A stretch of 64,000 bases of DNA from positions 1,858,001 to 1,922,000 of the forward strand of contig NZ_CP076135.1 in assembly GCF_018736105.1 (NCBI RefSeq). Reading direction: 5' to 3'. Position numbers and translations under genes: made by a program. Below are positions 34,399 through 42,910 of this stretch, in pieces (position 1 is the stretch's first letter; every line of letters starts with the position of its first letter). Origin of the DNA: Bradyrhizobium sediminis (GTDB taxonomy: Bacteria; Pseudomonadota; Alphaproteobacteria; Rhizobiales; Xanthobacteraceae). The notes under the pieces are model-generated. The model was given only the letters and a program-made list of their open reading frames with translations, made no database searches and was not told where the DNA came from.

Positions 34399-35292
34399 TC
34401 AGACCCGGACGCCAAACTCCTGCCTGACGGCTTCGATGTCAGACAGCGTCGGCAAGCCGGCCTCGTTGCCGAGCCGCTGGATCTTGAATGTCGATGCCGC
34501 TCGCGCGAAATCGAAATGATCGTGCCAGCTTTTGCCGGGATTGGAGAGGTAGGAATAGACGTAGGCGCCATGGAAGACGTCGCCGGCGCCGTTGGTGTCG
34601 AGCACGCGTTCGCGCGGGATCGGCAACGCCGGCAGCGTATGCGTGGTGCCGGTCTCGTCATACCAGAGCAGGCCCCTTTCGCCCATGGTGACGCCGGCGA
34701 CCCGGCACCCCCTGCTCTTGAGATACTCCAGCATCTTTTCCGGCGTCAGGTCCATCTGCTCGCATAGCCGCTCGGCGACGATGGCGACGTCGATCAATTC
34801 CAGGAGCTCATGGGTGTTGGCGCGCAGGCCGCCGCCGTCGAGCGAGGTCAGGATGCCGGCCTCGCGGCACAGTTTGGCATAGTGGATCGCGGCGTCCGGC
34901 TGGTGGCCGTCGACATGCAGTGCGCGGCAGCCGCCGAGGTTCAGAAGTGGGAAGGGGTGGATATGCTCATCGTCGCGGCAGCGCACGATCGCCCGCTTGC
35001 CGTCCTTCGGCATGATGAACGACAGCGACGAGGAGTTGACCTTGCGCGGATGGATCGAGATTCCGTACTTCGCGCTCATGTCCTGGAACATCCGCCCCAG
35101 CCAGTCATTGGCCACGGTGGCGATCAGGTCCGGCACGATGCCGAGCTTGGCGCAGCAGAATGCCGCGGTGACGGCGTTGCCGCCGAACGAAACGGCGTAG
35201 GCCTTTGCGACATGCTTCTCGTCGCCGGTCGGCATATGGTCGGTAATGAAGGTAACGTCGATATAGGTCTGTCCGATGAAGAGCGCCTGCAT
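34399..35292 (-). CDS. PfkB-family carbohydrate kinase
   Basis: 297 residues. The Gly-rich FGGNAVTAAFCCAKLG (about residues 36-51) binds the sugar, and DTNGAGDVFHGAYVYSYL near the C-terminus holds the anion-hole Gly and catalytic Asp. It differs from the ribokinase neighbour enough to use another sugar or sugar acid. It is first of the kinase pair and divergent from the glutamate-type dehydrogenase; short direct repeats lie in the gap. Phosphorylation of a 2-keto-3-deoxy acid would fit the dehydratase locus but is not shown. Confidence 0.82.
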   Translation of the reverse strand: MQALFIGQTYIDVTFITDHMPTGDEKHVAKAYAVSFGGNAVTAAFCCAKLGIVPDLIATVANDWLGRMFQDMSAKYGISIHPRKVNSSSLSFIMPKDGKRAIVRCRDDEHIHPFPLLNLGGCRALHVDGHQPDAAIHYAKLCREAGILTSLDGGGLRANTHELLELIDVAIVAERLCEQMDLTPEKMLEYLKSRGCRVAGVTMGERGLLWYDETGTTHTLPALPIPRERVLDTNGAGDVFHGAYVYSYLSNPGKSWHDHFDFARAASTFKIQRLGNEAGLPTLSDIEAVRQEFGVRV

Positions 35293-35350
35293 AAATCTGT
35301 CCGTCGTGGCTTGGGGGTGGTCCCGGCCGGCATCGACACATTAGCACCGC

Positions 35351-35382
35351 TTATTGCGGATTATTCGCTGAAATTATTCGCA
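35351..35382. promoter_or_regulatory. Three direct ttatt-type repeats in the kinase/dehydrogenase gap
   Basis: ttattgcgg (35351), ttattcgct (35361) and ttattcgca (35374) are repeated in the same direction with 10- and 13-base steps, near one helical turn. The 226-base gap separates divergent genes and is AT-richer here. A regulator binding one face of the helix is plausible. Confidence 0.4.
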
Positions 35383-35518
35383 AGCTTGCCGCCTTAATCG
35401 CTTGAGATAACCATATGGCCGGACTACGACCGTCCCCAAGCGTCGTCGGCGTGCAGTCTGGCTAACGGCCCGCGCCGGCTCCGGGTTCCCGGTGGCAAGA
35501 CAAAAGGGGTGGGAAACG

Positions 35519-36778
35519 ATGTCCGTCTATTCCGGTCCGGTGTTCGACATGGCGGCCGAGCAGTTCGGGGTGATCGCCAATCATCTGTCGATCCCTTTTG
35601 ACGAGCGCGACCGGCTGCTGCTGCCGAAACGCGCGGTCATCATCTCCTGTCCGATCCACCGCGACGACGGCTCGATTACGGTGTTCGAGGGCTATCGGGT
35701 GCAGCATCACCTCACCCTCGGCCCGACCAAGGGCGGCACCCGGTTTGCCCCCAGCGTCGATATCGGCGAGGTGGCGGCGCTGGCGATCTGGATGAGCTGG
35801 AAGTGCGCGCTGGTGGGCTTGCCCTACGGCGGCGCCAAGGGCGGCGTCCGGGTCGATCTGACGACGCTTTCCAAGCGCGAACTGGAGGGATTGTCGCGCC
35901 GCTACATGCAGGAAATGATCCCGTTCGTCGGCCCGCACACCGACGTGATGGCGCCCGACATGGGCACCAACGAGCAGGTGATGGCCTGGTTCATGGACAC
36001 CTATTCGATGTATCAGGGCCGCACCGTCACCGAGATCGTCACCGGCAAGCCGGTGTCGTCGGGCGGCACGCTGGGACGGCGGGAAGCCACCGGGCGCGGC
36101 GTCGCTCACATCGCCAAGCGCGTGTTGAACGAGCTCTCGATCAACCTCGGCACCGCCACCGCGGTGATCCAGGGTTTCGGCAATGTCGGGTCCTATGCGG
36201 CGCTGGAGTTGCACCGGTTCGGCCTCAAGGTAATAGCGGTCAGCGATCACACCGGCGCGCTGCACGATCCCTCCGGACTCGATATTCCCGCGCTGATCCG
36301 GCATGCCGGAACGCATGGCAGCATCGCCGGCTTTTCCAACCAGTTGCAGTTCGATCCTGAGCAAATCTTCGCGCTGTCCTGCGATGTGCTGGTGCCGGCG
36401 GCGATGGAACGGGTGATCGACGCGCAGGTGGCGGCAAACCTGAAATGTCGGGTGCTGGCGGAAGGCGCCAATGGTCCGACCACGCCCGACGCCGACCTCG
36501 TGCTGGAAAAGCGTCAGGACGAAGTCTTTGTGATTCCGGATATCCTCTGCAACGCCGGCGGCGTCATCGTCAGCTATTTCGAATGGGTGCAGGATCTGCA
36601 GCAATTGTTCTGGGAGGAGGAGGAGGTGACGCGGCGCGAATACCAGATCCTCGACCGTGCCTTCGACCAGATGGTGACGCGCGCCAGGGTCGACAAGATT
36701 TCGCATCGCACCGCCGCGATGGCGATCGGCGTCGAGAAGGTCCGCGCCGGCAAGAACATCAGAGGACTGTTTCCGTGA
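35519..36778 (+). CDS. Glu/Leu/Phe/Val dehydrogenase
   Basis: 419 residues from ATG 35519 (the GTG at 35492 adds nine residues and lacks homology). Substrate and catalytic lysines are K71 (LGPTKGGTR), K95 and K107 (PYGGAKGGVR); the NAD domain motif is VIQGFGNVGSYAALE. It interconverts an amino acid (most likely glutamate) with its 2-oxoacid and ammonia. The length fits the hexameric bacterial enzymes. Its last codons overlap the start of the VOC gene by four bases, so translation is coupled. Confidence 0.9.
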   Translation: MSVYSGPVFDMAAEQFGVIANHLSIPFDERDRLLLPKRAVIISCPIHRDDGSITVFEGYRVQHHLTLGPTKGGTRFAPSVDIGEVAALAIWMSWKCALVGLPYGGAKGGVRVDLTTLSKRELEGLSRRYMQEMIPFVGPHTDVMAPDMGTNEQVMAWFMDTYSMYQGRTVTEIVTGKPVSSGGTLGRREATGRGVAHIAKRVLNELSINLGTATAVIQGFGNVGSYAALELHRFGLKVIAVSDHTGALHDPSGLDIPALIRHAGTHGSIAGFSNQLQFDPEQIFALSCDVLVPAAMERVIDAQVAANLKCRVLAEGANGPTTPDADLVLEKRQDEVFVIPDILCNAGGVIVSYFEWVQDLQQLFWEEEEVTRREYQILDRAFDQMVTRARVDKISHRTAAMAIGVEKVRAGKNIRGLFP

Positions 36779-37626
36779 TTACCGGCCTCGACCACATCGT
36801 CGTTCTGCTTTCCGATATCAAGGCCGGTGCCAAAGCCTATGAACTGCTGCTCGGGCGCGCGCCTTCCTGGCGAAGCCAGACCGATGGCGCCGAAACCGTG
36901 CTGTTTACCCTCGACAACATGTCGCTGGAACTGATGGCCCCGGCGGGCAGCTCGGAGACCGCCGAGCGCATCCGCACCGTGATCAGGATCTGGGGCGAGG
37001 GGCTTGCCAGCATCTGCTTCCGCGTCGGCGACATCGGGAAGATGTACCGCCGGCTCGATCGTCTGGCGCTGAAGCCGGATCCGGTGGCCGAGGTCGATAG
37101 CCGCGACCTGGAAACGGGCGGGACGTTGCGCTGGAAGCGGACCCGCGCGGCGACCGACCTGACGCGGGGCGTCCGCATGTTCTTCCTCGAACTCGCCCAG
37201 GACCGCCCGCACTCGGCCGCGATAGCGGAGGCGCCGATCCTGGGGCTCGACCATGTCGTGGTCTCGACCGAGGATCCCGAACGCGCCGCGGCGCTCTATG
37301 GCGCGCGGCTGGGTCTCGACATGGCGCTCGACCGCTCGCATCAGGACTGGGGACAGCTGATGTTCTTCCGCTGCGGCGATCTCACCGTCGAAGTGGTGCG
37401 CCGGCCGGTCGCAGGCGCCGACCAGACCCACGATAAATTGTGGGGCCTGAGCTGGCGCGTCGCCGACATCGACGCGGTGCGCGCGCGGCTCCTGGCATCG
37501 GGCGTCGACGTATCGGAGGTGCGCACCGGCCGCCGGCCCGGCACCAGGGTGGTGAGCGTGCGCAACGGTACCTGCGGCATTCACACGCTGCTGATCGAAC
37601 GGGCTCCGGTACGGCAGCCCGTCTGA
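36775..37626 (+). CDS. Two-domain VOC (glyoxalase-like) protein
   Basis: 283 residues starting at GTG 36775, which overlaps the dehydrogenase stop as GTGA. Two VOC modules are visible, beginning ITGLDHIVVLLSD and ILGLDHVVVSTED, each with the first metal-binding His; acidic partners are in LELMAP and LTVEVV. It may be a glyoxalase, dioxygenase or epimerase; the family does not fix the reaction. Coupling to an amino-acid dehydrogenase is unusual and may help find the substrate. Confidence 0.8.
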   Translation: MITGLDHIVVLLSDIKAGAKAYELLLGRAPSWRSQTDGAETVLFTLDNMSLELMAPAGSSETAERIRTVIRIWGEGLASICFRVGDIGKMYRRLDRLALKPDPVAEVDSRDLETGGTLRWKRTRAATDLTRGVRMFFLELAQDRPHSAAIAEAPILGLDHVVVSTEDPERAAALYGARLGLDMALDRSHQDWGQLMFFRCGDLTVEVVRRPVAGADQTHDKLWGLSWRVADIDAVRARLLASGVDVSEVRTGRRPGTRVVSVRNGTCGIHTLLIERAPVRQPV

Positions 37627-37684
37627 TGCGCCGCGCCGCAACATCGTCGGGAACCGGATTGGCGCTCTCTGTTAATATTACGCC

Positions 37685-37699
37685 TTAACCAATAATTAA
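37685..37699 (+). promoter_or_regulatory. CtrA-like box (TTAA-N7-TTAA) in an AT-rich island
   Basis: ttaa (37685-37688), seven bases, ttaa (37696-37699) match the full CtrA consensus. The right half lies in a perfect 12-bp palindrome ataattaattat (37692-37703). The box is about 80 bases before a small secreted protein gene. A chance match is possible, but AT-rich islands are rare in this DNA. Confidence 0.45.
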
Positions 37700-37778
37700 T
37701 TATGCGTTTGTGGGCACCAGAGGTCCGGCCTAGCGTAGCTTGAGGGGCTGCTCAGTAACCAACGAATTGGTGCGTGCC

Positions 37779-38204
37779 ATGACGTATAGAATGTATCGGG
37801 CATTTATCGCTCCTCTCAGCATCGTCGTGCTGATGCTTGCGGCGGACGAGACGTTCGCCCGGTCGGGAGCCGCGCCTCGTGGAGGGGCTACTTCGGCGCA
37901 TTCGTTTTCCCGTCCGCCAGTCGGGCATCACCGCAGACACAATGTAGCGCCCCTCTGGCCGGCGACAGGCGGCTTCTTCTACGGGCCGTCGAATGGCGAA
38001 GCCATGGTAGGTGCTGCGCCACCGATATCGGGCGATATCCGTTACACTTACACCTATGATGTTCCCTGGGATTGGTCGCATCGATTTCCGCCGGCTGTCA
38101 CGCCTTCTGAGCGACCCTATGTGCAGAGCTGCTCCGCGGAGACCGTAACGGTTCCGGGGCGCAGCGGCAAAGAGCAGACCGTCAACATCATGCGATGCTA
38201 TTAG
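37779..38204 (+). CDS. Small secreted protein of unknown function
   Basis: 141 residues from ATG 37779. An N-terminal signal (IAPLSIVVLMLAADETFARS) is followed by a low-complexity Ser/His/Arg region, then VPWDWSHRF and a C-terminal part with two Cys (QSCSAET, MRCY) that may form a disulfide. I do not recognise a family. Codon use is ordinary for the window. It is preceded by a CtrA-like box and followed by 298 bases without a gene. Confidence 0.65.
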   Translation: MTYRMYRAFIAPLSIVVLMLAADETFARSGAAPRGGATSAHSFSRPPVGHHRRHNVAPLWPATGGFFYGPSNGEAMVGAAPPISGDIRYTYTYDVPWDWSHRFPPAVTPSERPYVQSCSAETVTVPGRSGKEQTVNIMRCY

Positions 38205-38502
38205 GCCAGGTGCCGGCGGCGTGCGCGCTGGGCGCCCTCGTCGAAATACCCGATCGCGGCGATGACGACTTTGAGAACAAAGCTGCGCGCTGCGGCACAG
38301 CAACCGGCCCGATCTCCGTCGTCCTCGCGAACGCGAGGACGCACGCCACGAGCGCTGCCGTTGCGGCTACCCCCTTCCTAGCCCCCGCAAGGGGAGTAAG
38401 GTTTCATTTCCCACGATCGATATTTCTGGATAATTTATAGGCAAATTTTACGGTCGCCCGCTACGACACGGCCAGGCATTTTTCGGTCGAGGCCCTGGCG
38501 CC
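38205..38502. other. Gene-free stretch with a 20-bp perfect palindrome
   Basis: Bases 38321-38340 fold as gtcctcgcg / cgcgaggac with a 2-base centre; with cgtc before it this resembles one arm of the gtcgtccc repeat family, a probable decayed copy. The AT-rich part at 38405-38450 (gatatttctggataattta) may carry the promoter of the next gene. No ORF is convincing. Confidence 0.45.
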
Positions 38503-39870
38503 ATGAATTTTTCCTCTTTGCTATTGTCCGCACGACGAGCTTCCGCCCGGTTCCTTGAATCCGACAAGGGCAACATCGCGGTGATCTTTGCCATCTCGCT
38601 GGTACCCCTGCTCAGCTTCATGGGTGCTGCGATCGACTATACCCGCGCCAACAACGCGCGCTCGTCGATGCAGGCAGCCCTCGATTCGACGGCGCTGATG
38701 CTGGCGAAAGATCTGTCCGACGGAAGAATCACAACCAGCGAGATCAATGCGAAGGCGCAGACCTATTTCGCCGCGCTCTTCACCAATACCGACGCCAGGT
38801 CCGTCGCGATCAGTGCGACCTATACGGCCAGCTCCAGCCAGGGTTCGACCATCCAGGTCAACGGATCCGGCGCCGTGATTACCGAATTCATGAAGGTGGC
38901 CGGCTTCCCGAATATCAACTTCAACACCAGTTCGACTTCCGCCTGGGGCAGTGTGCGGATGCGGGTGGCGATGGCGCTCGACAACACCGGATCGATGGCG
39001 TGGGACGGAAAGATGCCGGCGATGCAGACAGCGGCCAAGGGCCTGATCGATCAGCTCGGTGCGCTCGCCAAGACCAACGGCGATATCTATATCTCCATCG
39101 TCCCGTTCGCCAAGGACGTCAATGTCGATGCCAAGAGCTATGCGGGAGACTGGATCGACTGGGCCGACTGGGAGGCGGTCAACGGCAGTTGCAACAGCCC
39201 GTACTACAATTCACGAAGCTCGTGTGTATCCCACGGCAAGACTTGGAACCCGTCGAACCACAATACCTGGTCCGGCTGCGTCACCGACCGCGATCAGAAT
39301 TACGATACGATGAATACCACGCCGGTGATTTCGAACAGCGCAACGCTCTTCCCCGCGGAGGAATACATTTCCGGCGGCGAGAAGTACTGCAAGAAGGGCA
39401 ATCGTCCCTACCTGCAGCCGGTCATGCCGCTGAGTTACGACTGGACGACGCTGAAGAAGCTGATCGACGACATGGAGCCGACCGGCATGACCAATCAGGG
39501 CATCGGCATGGCGTGGGCCTGGATGACGCTGGGCACGGGAGCCCCGTTCAATGCCCCCGCCAAGGATCCCAATTATACCTACAAGGATGCCATCATCCTG
39601 TTGTCCGACGGCCTCAACACGCAGAACCGCTGGTACAACAACGCCTCGCAGATCGACGCCCGTCAGAAGATTTTGTGTGACAACGCCAAGGCCGCGGGAA
39701 TCACGGTCTACACCGTACAGGTCAATACCGGCGGCGATCCGACCTCGGCGGTTCTGCAATACTGCGCCAGCACGTCTGACAAATTCTTCCTCGTCACGTC
39801 GGCCAGTCAGACTGTCTCGGCCTTCAACTCGATCGGGACATCGCTGTCGAAGCTGCGCGTCGCCAGATAA
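38503..39870 (+). CDS. TadE/TadG-like pilus-associated protein with vWA domain
   Basis: 455 residues. The N-terminus has DKGNIAVIFAISLVPLLSFM, the Tad-type membrane segment with GNIAV before it (about residues 23-45). A von Willebrand A domain follows, with a MIDAS-like D160-x-T-x-S164 (ALDNTGSMAWDG) and IILLSDGLN. A Cys-containing insert (about 205-305) lies inside the vWA domain. TadG-like proteins help assemble or anchor Flp pili, but no other tad/cpa genes are in the window, so this is an orphan copy. It may instead be a surface adhesion protein. Confidence 0.82.
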   Translation: MNFSSLLLSARRASARFLESDKGNIAVIFAISLVPLLSFMGAAIDYTRANNARSSMQAALDSTALMLAKDLSDGRITTSEINAKAQTYFAALFTNTDARSVAISATYTASSSQGSTIQVNGSGAVITEFMKVAGFPNINFNTSSTSAWGSVRMRVAMALDNTGSMAWDGKMPAMQTAAKGLIDQLGALAKTNGDIYISIVPFAKDVNVDAKSYAGDWIDWADWEAVNGSCNSPYYNSRSSCVSHGKTWNPSNHNTWSGCVTDRDQNYDTMNTTPVISNSATLFPAEEYISGGEKYCKKGNRPYLQPVMPLSYDWTTLKKLIDDMEPTGMTNQGIGMAWAWMTLGTGAPFNAPAKDPNYTYKDAIILLSDGLNTQNRWYNNASQIDARQKILCDNAKAAGITVYTVQVNTGGDPTSAVLQYCASTSDKFFLVTSASQTVSAFNSIGTSLSKLRVAR

Positions 39871-39976
39871 TCGCGACGAGCACTTCCGGGGAGCTGGCGC
39901 GCGCACCGCATGGTGGTCTTGAGCCAGCCTTCTTCTGCATTCCGGTATTGTCTCCATGGGCCTCATCCGGCCCTTG

Positions 39977-40004
39977 CGATATCAACCCCAACCCTGTGAT
40001 ATCG
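39977..40004. promoter_or_regulatory. Spaced inverted repeat upstream of yghU
   Basis: cgatatca (39977-39984) and tgatatcg (39997-40004) are exact complements 20 bases apart, about two helical turns, and end 40 bases before the yghU start codon. This geometry fits a dimeric regulator; no candidate regulator is adjacent. Confidence 0.4.
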
Positions 40005-40044
40005 GTTGCGCTGACGACCACGTCCGCCACCCGGAGCCAATCGC

Positions 40045-40932
40045 ATGACCGACCCCGCCGTCTATACGCCGCCGAAAGTCTGGACCTGGAACAAGGAGAG
40101 CGGGGGCAGGTTCGCGAGCATCAACCGTCCGGTCGCCGGGCCGACCCACGACAAGGAGCTGCCGGTCGGCCGTCATCCGCTCCAGCTTTATTCGCTGGCG
40201 ACGCCGAACGGCGTCAAGGTCACGGTGATGCTGGAAGAGCTGCTGGCGCTCGGCCACAAGGGCGCGGAATACGACGCCTGGCTGATCAAGATCGACGGCA
40301 ACCAGTTCGGCAGCGGATTCGTCGCGGTCAATCCGAACTCCAAGATACCGGCGCTGATGGACCGCAGCGGCCCCAAACCGATCCGGGTGTTCGAATCCGG
40401 CGCCATCCTGATGCATCTCGCGGAGAAGTTCGGGGCGTTACTGCCGACCGATACGGCTGCCCGCGCCGAATGCCTGTCGTGGCTGTTCTGGCAGATGGGC
40501 AGTGCGCCCTATCTCGGCGGCGGGTTCGGGCACTTCTACGCCTACGCGCCGACCAAGATCGAATACGCCATCGACCGTTTCGCGATGGAGGTGAAGCGCC
40601 AGCTCGACGTGCTCGACCGGCGGCTGGCGGACAACGAGTATGTGGCAGGCTGCGACTATACCATCGCGGACATCGCCATCTGGCCGTGGTACGGCGCTTT
40701 GGTGAAGGGCGTGCTCTACGGCGCGGGCGAATTCCTGGCCGTGCAGGAGTACAAGAACGTGCAGCGCTGGACCGACGCCATCGCCAAACGCCCAGCGGTG
40801 CAGCGCGGCCGCATGGTCAACCGCACCTGGGGCGAGCCCTCGAGCCAGTTGCACGAACGCCACGACGCCGGCGATTTCGAAACCAGGACGCAGGACAAGC
40901 TCGAGGCCGGCCAGACCGCGGCGGGGGCGTGA
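40045..40932 (+). CDS. yghU: YghU-type glutathione S-transferase (disulfide-bond oxidoreductase)
   Basis: 295 residues, collinear with E. coli YghU: KVWTWNKESGGRFASINRPV at the N-terminus, GRHPLQLYSLATPNGVKVT, VNPNSKIPALMD, RVFESGAILMHLAEKFG, GGGFGHFYAYAPTKIEYAI and the C-terminal LHERHDAGDFET. YghU binds two glutathione molecules or glutathione disulfide and has disulfide reductase and organic peroxide activity. It acts in the cytoplasm in redox defence. Stands alone, with an inverted repeat upstream. Confidence 0.92.
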   Translation: MTDPAVYTPPKVWTWNKESGGRFASINRPVAGPTHDKELPVGRHPLQLYSLATPNGVKVTVMLEELLALGHKGAEYDAWLIKIDGNQFGSGFVAVNPNSKIPALMDRSGPKPIRVFESGAILMHLAEKFGALLPTDTAARAECLSWLFWQMGSAPYLGGGFGHFYAYAPTKIEYAIDRFAMEVKRQLDVLDRRLADNEYVAGCDYTIADIAIWPWYGALVKGVLYGAGEFLAVQEYKNVQRWTDAIAKRPAVQRGRMVNRTWGEPSSQLHERHDAGDFETRTQDKLEAGQTAAGA

Positions 40933-41051
40933 CGGCGTCACCGCCCGGCGGTCTGAGGGGGCTTGCCCTTGCAGGAAGGTTCGCTTTCCGGATTAAATGT
41001 ATTCGATAGATAGACGCCCGCCGCCCCCGCCTAACGCAGGAATACCCCGAA

Positions 41052-41729
41052 ATGGATTTTGAAGAGCTCGTCAACACGCGCCGGAGCGTGCGCGGTTTCA
41101 GGGATCAGCCGGTGCCGCGCGCCGTGATCGAGGAGATCATCGAGGTCGCCAAGCGCGCGCCGTCGTCGATGAACACCCAGCCCTGGCACGTGCATGTCCT
41201 GACCGGAGACCCGCTGGAAGAAGTCCGCCGGCGCAACATGGAAGAGATGCTGGCCGGCGCCCAGCCGAAGCGCGACATCGTTTCGCACGGCGAATATCAG
41301 GGCGTGCACCGCGGCAGGCAGGTCGACATCGCCAAGAAGCTGTTCGGCGCGATGGGAATTGCGCGCGACGACAAGCCGATGCGGCAGGACTGGGTGTTGC
41401 GCGGATTCCGCCAGTTCGATGCGCCGGTCTCGCTGGTTTTGACCTACGACAAAATCCTCGATCCCGGCGCGGTGTGCCACTTCGACCTCGGCGCGCTCTG
41501 CTACGGCATCGTGCTGGCCGCCTGGGACCGCGGCCTCGGCTCGGTCATCAACGGCCAGGGCATCATGCGCTCGGATATCGTGCGCGAGGTCGCCGATATT
41601 CCCGAGGATGAAGTCATCATGACCTGCGTCGCGATGGGATATCCCGACGACAATTTCGCGGCCAACGCAGTCAGGTCCGACCGCGAGCCGAACCGCGATT
41701 TCGTCCGCTATGTCGGGTTTCAGGACTAG
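41052..41729 (+). CDS. Nitroreductase-family flavoprotein
   Basis: 225 residues. RRSVRGFRDQPVP (FMN phosphate Arg) and AKRAPSSMNTQPWHVHVLTG at the N-terminus are the family fingerprint; later LGALCYGIVLAAWDRGLGS and the DREPNRDFVRYVGF end fit. It is an FMN-dependent NAD(P)H reductase of nitroaromatics, quinones or similar. No reductive partner is adjacent. It ends convergently with the Omp25-like gene, 85 bases apart. Confidence 0.88.
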   Translation: MDFEELVNTRRSVRGFRDQPVPRAVIEEIIEVAKRAPSSMNTQPWHVHVLTGDPLEEVRRRNMEEMLAGAQPKRDIVSHGEYQGVHRGRQVDIAKKLFGAMGIARDDKPMRQDWVLRGFRQFDAPVSLVLTYDKILDPGAVCHFDLGALCYGIVLAAWDRGLGSVINGQGIMRSDIVREVADIPEDEVIMTCVAMGYPDDNFAANAVRSDREPNRDFVRYVGFQD

Positions 41730-41814
41730 GCACGGACGCCACAAAATGCCGCGGGTGCGCGACCCGCGGCCTTCGTGCTCACGCCCTTAGGGCTGGGGCG
41801 CTGCCAGCCGGAGC

Positions 41815-42612
41815 CTAGAAATGATAGTTGAGGCCGGCGCGGAGAATATTCGCGGTCAGCTTGCTCGAGGTGTTCACGGTCAAGCCAAAGCCGGGGGCCG
41901 TGTTGCTGTCGGAAAAGACATTCACGGAGCCAAGGTCGACATAGAGATATTCGGCCTTCGCCGTCCAGTTGCCCGTGAGCTTGGCTTCGACACCGCCGCC
42001 GACCGTCCAACCGGTCTTCGTTGAATTGACGGATCCTGCGTTGGTGTTGAAATTTCCCGCATTGAAGATGGTCTGAGAGAATTCATGGCGCCCGACGGCC
42101 AAGCCGCCGGTCGCGTAGATCAGAAAATTCTGCGCAGCATATCCGAGCCGGCCACGGAAAGTAGCGAGCCATCGAAGCCGATCGGATTCATTGAACGCGC
42201 GATTGTCTATCAGCGCACCTGGCGGCGGCGCTATGAAGCCTGTCGTTCGCCCGCCGTCGATGCCGGCAAACGAAAAGTCGGCCTCGGCACCGAGAACGAC
42301 GTTGTTAAGCTGGAAGTTGTAACCGACCTGGGCACCGCCCAATGCGCCTCGAAGTTTGAGATTGGGAGAGCCGTTGGCGACAAGATAGCCCGGATCAGTA
42401 GCGGGATTACCAAAGGCAGCCCAACCGGGCCCCGGAACCAGTGAGAGGTCGCCATTTCCCCAGCCATACCCGACGTTGCCGCCGATGTAGAAACCGGTCC
42501 AGCTCCACACCGCGGCCATCGGTGCCTTAACGGGCATGTCGGCGGCGGAAGCGATATGCGCCCCACCCAGGCTGAGCGCTATCGTCAGCAAGCTGGTCAA
42601 TTTGAGGCGCAT
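41815..42612 (-). CDS. Omp25/RopB-like outer-membrane beta-barrel porin
   Basis: 265 residues from ATG 42612 (a TTG two codons upstream is less likely). The signal peptide ends HIASAADMP; the mature part starts WSWTGFYIGGNVGYGWG, the hallmark of this rhizobial and Brucella family, and ends LNYHF with the terminal Phe required by the Bam machinery. It is an 8-stranded barrel structural protein of the outer membrane. Bradyrhizobia carry many paralogues. The 298-base gap upstream (42613-42910) shows no gene. Confidence 0.88.
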   Translation of the reverse strand: MRLKLTSLLTIALSLGGAHIASAADMPVKAPMAAVWSWTGFYIGGNVGYGWGNGDLSLVPGPGWAAFGNPATDPGYLVANGSPNLKLRGALGGAQVGYNFQLNNVVLGAEADFSFAGIDGGRTTGFIAPPPGALIDNRAFNESDRLRWLATFRGRLGYAAQNFLIYATGGLAVGRHEFSQTIFNAGNFNTNAGSVNSTKTGWTVGGGVEAKLTGNWTAKAEYLYVDLGSVNVFSDSNTAPGFGLTVNTSSKLTANILRAGLNYHF

Positions 42613-42910
42613 TTCCAAGACTCCATTTCGTTAATCTGATGACGTACCCATCGTCAATTTGCAATGCGCGGGGGGTCGAAAACACGCTGCAGTCCCTGGC
42701 GCATTGACGAAACGCGAGGTTGTGTGATGGATTGGCAACATTCACCGCGTGCCATTCGCGATTTTGTTCGCCGTGATTGTTTCCGACCGGGAAGACAGCC
42801 GCGAGAGGAATCTCATCGTCAGCTTTCACAAGTTGATCGGGGGCAATCCTACGGTGTCAGATGAATTCACCTTCTGCGGCGCGGGAGGCGCTTCTGCCCA
42901 CCCTGCGTTT

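Noticed and set aside
37673..37689. A second CtrA-like site, ttaa...ttaac
   Set aside because: The spacing is nine bases instead of seven.
42664..42864. 66-codon + strand frame between porin and P450
   Set aside because: No ribosome site, Arg-rich product, no recognisable features; treated as intergenic.
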